Shown here one piece after another: positions 11,184 to 14,158 of a stretch of 14,158 nucleotides of DNA. Below the pieces are notes generated by a model, which saw nothing but the letters and a program-made list of their open reading frames with translations, did not search any database and was not told the DNA's origin. The DNA is from Candidatus Caenarcanales bacterium (lineage in GTDB: Bacteria > Cyanobacteriota > Vampirovibrionia > LMEP-6097): positions 1 to 14,158 of the forward strand of contig JAJTHA010000161.1 in assembly GCA_021299565.1 (NCBI GenBank), written 5' to 3'. The position numbers and the translations under genes are program-made. Numbering within the stretch: position 1 is the first letter of the stretch; each line of letters opens with the position of its first letter.

Positions 11184-14158
11184 ATGAAAATAACTTATGA
11201 TCATAGTCTAAAGGCTTATGATTGCCTAAATCATCAGTTCATTGTAGCTGAGGCGCCATCTGTCGCTTCAGTACGCTCAGAGATATTCAGCGCAGAAAGA
11301 TTAATACAACACGCAGAGAGTCTCGCACATACCCATACCATCACTAAAAATCCCAAAAAAGGCTACAACCTTTACAAAAGACTTAAAAACAATAAAAAAC
11401 AAGTCTTTAATAGCTACCATGCATTAAATGAAGCGATTAATCAAAAACAAGCTATAACTTCTGCTGCCGAATGGTTAATTGATAATTTTCATATCATCAA
11501 AGAACAACTAAAGGATATACAAGAACATTTACCCAAATTGTTTTATGAAGAATTACCTAAGCTCGCTGAAGGTCCTCTGAAAGGATATCCACGTGTTTAT
11601 GCTTTGTCAGCGGCTTTTATCGCTCACGCAGATAGTAGATTTGATCCAGAATTATTAATTCAATTTGTTAGAGCTTATCAAAGTGTTCAACCCTTGACCA
11701 TTGGTGAGATTTGGGCGATTGCAATTACTTTACGAATAGTTTTAATTGAAAATTTAAGATGCCTTAGTACAAGTATAACGAATGCAATACAGTCACGCAA
11801 AGCCGCAAACCAAATTGCCGACGATGTTTTAGACCCAGATTTTGATAAATCCAAAGCAGCTGAAAGATTTTTATATAGTTTTGGAGCGCAGACTTTAAGA
11901 GAATCATTTTTAGTGCAACTGATTCAGCGCTTACGTTATCAAGATTCTTCGGTGACACCGGTTTTACAGTGGTTAAATACAAAACTTGCCACTATGAATT
12001 TAAGCGCTGATGATATCGTCTCTCTTGAACACAATCAACAATCAGCCACTAATCTAACTGTGCGCAATATTATTACTAGCATGCGCTTGATTTCAACTTT
12101 TGACTGGCGTAAATTTTTTGAATCTGTAAGTCTAGTAAATGCAACACTGAATATCAATCCAATATTTATTAGCTTAGATTTGGCAACTCAAGACCAATAC
12201 CTACATGCTCTTGAAGAGCTTGCTAAAGGATCTAAAACTGCAGAAAATGATATTGCAGAAACAATAATTTCAACAATTAATAACTATAAAGATACTGAGA
12301 TTAATGCTCAAGAAGAAAGAAAAACCGATCCTGGTTATTACTTGATTTCAAAAGGACGTAAAACTATAGAGAAGAAAATTAAATTCAAACCTTCTTTTAA
12401 TCGAAGACTGAAGGATTTTTATACTTCTAATGCCAAAATAGGTTACTCTTCTTCGATACTAGTTTTTAGTTTTTTTATCTTAGCCTTTCCTGTCTATGAG
12501 GGTTTTAAATATGGTCTAGAACCTTGGCTGCTATTGGTTTTTGCAATAATTGCTTTTCCAATTGCCTCAGATATGGCAATTCCAATTCTCAATAAATCAG
12601 TTTCAATGATTATGGGACCACAAAATTTAGCAAGAATTGATCTTAAACACGGCGTTCCAGAAGCATTAAGTACTTTTGTTGTAATGCCCATACTACTTTT
12701 AGATCAAAAAGTTATTGAGGAGCATCTACAGCAATTAGAAGTTCATTATTTGTCAAATTCAGAAGGGAAAGTACATTTTGCGTTACTTGCTGATTGGAAA
12801 GATTCAAACAATGTCAATGACACTGACGACAATAAATTACTGAATATTGCTACAAAAGGAATCTCTGAGCTTAATTCACGTTACGGATCTTTTGCGGATG
12901 GACAAAAACGATTTTTTGTTTTCAATAGAGTTCGTATTTATAATCAAAATGAAACTAAATGGATGGGCTGGGAGCGTAAAAGAGGTAAGCTGCATGAGTT
13001 CAATCGCTTGCTTCGCGGACATTTGGACACAACTTATATGTGTACCGATAATCAAGCTCTCATAGTGCCCAAAAATATAAAATACGTCGTTACTCTAGAT
13101 GCCGATACACTAATGCCAATAGCTACTGTTAATAAGCTTGTTGGCACCATGGCTCATCCCTTAAACAAGCCTCGCTTAGATCCAATCAGCAAAAGAGTTG
13201 TGGAAGGCTATGGGATACTGCAACCACGAGTTATGTCTTCCTTGCCGACAAGAGCGAATAGTTCAATTTTCCAAAGACTATTTTCAGGTCCTTGCGGTAT
13301 TGATCCTTACGGCTTTGTTAGCTCAGATATTTATCAAGATTTATTTGGTGAAGGTACTTACACCGGAAAAGGCATTTATGATGTTGATATTTTTGAGGAT
13401 TCATTAGAAGGCAGAATTCCTGAAAACTCACTTCTAAGTCACGATCTTTTTGAAGGAACTTTTGCAAGAAGCGGTTTTATTAGTAATCTAGATTTGTTTG
13501 AAGACTATCCTGCGCACATAGAAGTGTCAGTATCAAGAATGAATCGATGGGCTAGAGGAGACTGGCAACTCCTACCCTGGATTTTGGGATTACGAGATAA
13601 CTCTGTTACTTTAATTGGTCGCTGGAAAATGATTGATAATCTCAGAAGATCTTCATCAGCTCCAGTAATGATTTTGACCCTTTTGTTAGCTTGGTTTTTA
13701 CCAAATGCACCTCATTTGTATTGGACTAATTTTGTGTTTTTAGGACTTGCGTTTCCGTCATTTATATCTTTTTTTTCGACTTTAGTCGTTTATCCAAGAA
13801 ATATAAATTTTCGACAATTTAGAACTAATCTTAAGTATGAGTTATCAATTGCCTTACAGCAAACTTTATGTCAAATTGCATTGCTGCTTTATTACGCCAT
13901 AAATATGTTTGATGCCATCGGGCGTACAATTTATCGTTTATTAATTAGCAAGCATAAACTTCTTGAATGGGTTAGTGCTGCTCAGAAAAAGATTCAATCA
14001 AGATTATCGTTAAATTATTTTTTTAGACAACACATAGTCTCTATTGGTTTTGCATTGATACTTGAAGCCTTAATCCTAATTGCAAAGATTGATAATGAAG
14101 TGAAAATACTTGCTAGTCCATTCATCATCTTATGGATGTTTTCTCCACTTGTGGCATA
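11184..14158 (+). CDS. ndvB: Cyclic beta-1,2-glucan synthase (NdvB/Cgs), 3'-truncated by window edge
   Basis: One frame is open from the ATG at 11184 to the end of the window (991 codons); full-length family members reach about 2,800 residues, so roughly a third is seen. The enzyme builds cyclic beta-1,2-glucan from UDP-glucose at the inner membrane and releases it to the periplasm, where it acts in osmotic adaptation and, in some species, host contact. N-terminal region: AEWLIDNFH (95-103), GYPRVYALS (134-142), QPLTIGEIWAIAITLR (169-184). Membrane spans near 425-443 and 448-470. The GT84 domain follows: LDADT (D639, D641), VEGYGILQPRV, GEGTYTGKGIYDVD (about 722-735), LLSHDLFEG (D754) and NRWARGDWQLLPW (R788, W789, the QxxRW-type site). 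More spans lie near 828-842, 848-870, 885-910 and 955-985. The GH94 phosphorylase part that sets ring size would lie beyond the window. No frameshift seen. Confidence 0.93.
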   Translation, partial: MKITYDHSLKAYDCLNHQFIVAEAPSVASVRSEIFSAERLIQHAESLAHTHTITKNPKKGYNLYKRLKNNKKQVFNSYHALNEAINQKQAITSAAEWLIDNFHIIKEQLKDIQEHLPKLFYEELPKLAEGPLKGYPRVYALSAAFIAHADSRFDPELLIQFVRAYQSVQPLTIGEIWAIAITLRIVLIENLRCLSTSITNAIQSRKAANQIADDVLDPDFDKSKAAERFLYSFGAQTLRESFLVQLIQRLRYQDSSVTPVLQWLNTKLATMNLSADDIVSLEHNQQSATNLTVRNIITSMRLISTFDWRKFFESVSLVNATLNINPIFISLDLATQDQYLHALEELAKGSKTAENDIAETIISTINNYKDTEINAQEERKTDPGYYLISKGRKTIEKKIKFKPSFNRRLKDFYTSNAKIGYSSSILVFSFFILAFPVYEGFKYGLEPWLLLVFAIIAFPIASDMAIPILNKSVSMIMGPQNLARIDLKHGVPEALSTFVVMPILLLDQKVIEEHLQQLEVHYLSNSEGKVHFALLADWKDSNNVNDTDDNKLLNIATKGISELNSRYGSFADGQKRFFVFNRVRIYNQNETKWMGWERKRGKLHEFNRLLRGHLDTTYMCTDNQALIVPKNIKYVVTLDADTLMPIATVNKLVGTMAHPLNKPRLDPISKRVVEGYGILQPRVMSSLPTRANSSIFQRLFSGPCGIDPYGFVSSDIYQDLFGEGTYTGKGIYDVDIFEDSLEGRIPENSLLSHDLFEGTFARSGFISNLDLFEDYPAHIEVSVSRMNRWARGDWQLLPWILGLRDNSVTLIGRWKMIDNLRRSSSAPVMILTLLLAWFLPNAPHLYWTNFVFLGLAFPSFISFFSTLVVYPRNINFRQFRTNLKYELSIALQQTLCQIALLLYYAINMFDAIGRTIYRLLISKHKLLEWVSAAQKKIQSRLSLNYFFRQHIVSIGFALILEALILIAKIDNEVKILASPFIILWMFSPLVA

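Noticed and set aside
12494..13407. Small open frames on both strands within the last 3 kb
   Set aside because: They lie inside the conserved ndvB frame, which reads without a stop from 11184 to the window end.
11184..14158. Possible frameshift or pseudogene in ndvB
   Set aside because: I read all 991 codons in one frame; N-terminal, GT84 and membrane motifs all fall in that frame.

Overview
The window is AT-rich bacterial chromosome with densely packed genes on both strands. There is no sign of a mobile element, CRISPR array, tRNA or rRNA. A secreted BON protein with a lipid-independent signal peptide and a cyclic beta-glucan synthase (a periplasmic glucan maker) point to a diderm (Gram-negative type) organism. 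The sequence alone does not fix the phylum. Many genes lack a Shine-Dalgarno and have a -10 box almost touching the start codon, so leaderless or very short leaders look common here.

Layout. 2-1474 (+) is the 3' part of a B12-binding-type radical SAM protein. 1697-2623 (+) is an unrecognised 308-residue protein. 2659-3930 (-) is an AAA/DUF4143 ATPase, and 3993-5468 (-) is SelO/YdiU, the protein AMPylase. Starting from a very compact divergent promoter, 5496-8853 (+) is a tight run: pterin-4a-carbinolamine dehydratase, a GNAT acetyltransferase and a P-type cation ATPase. 8855-9448 (-) faces it tail to tail with 1 nt between. It reads as a LigT/ThpR-fold protein (2H phosphoesterase superfamily) in which both catalytic HxT motifs are lost.

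The most interesting part is 9543-14158. A minus-strand operon (csbD-like, a 59-residue DUF1328 membrane protein, a secreted BON protein, then a perfect 9-bp terminator hairpin) lies divergent to a MarR-family regulator. The regulator is followed by a large gene that runs off the window, cyclic beta-1,2-glucan synthase (NdvB type; 991 codons visible, open to the edge). CsbD, DUF1328 and BON proteins are typical stress or osmotic-stress proteins, and cyclic glucans are osmoprotectants of the periplasm. The promoters of the csbD operon and of ndvB carry the same imperfect inverted repeat (TAATTCGT-N5-AATTATT) directly after the -10 hexamer, on either side of the marR gene. I infer that this is one envelope/osmotic-stress regulon under the local MarR protein. 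The ndvB start codon is also abutted by a GC-rich hairpin that could gate its translation.
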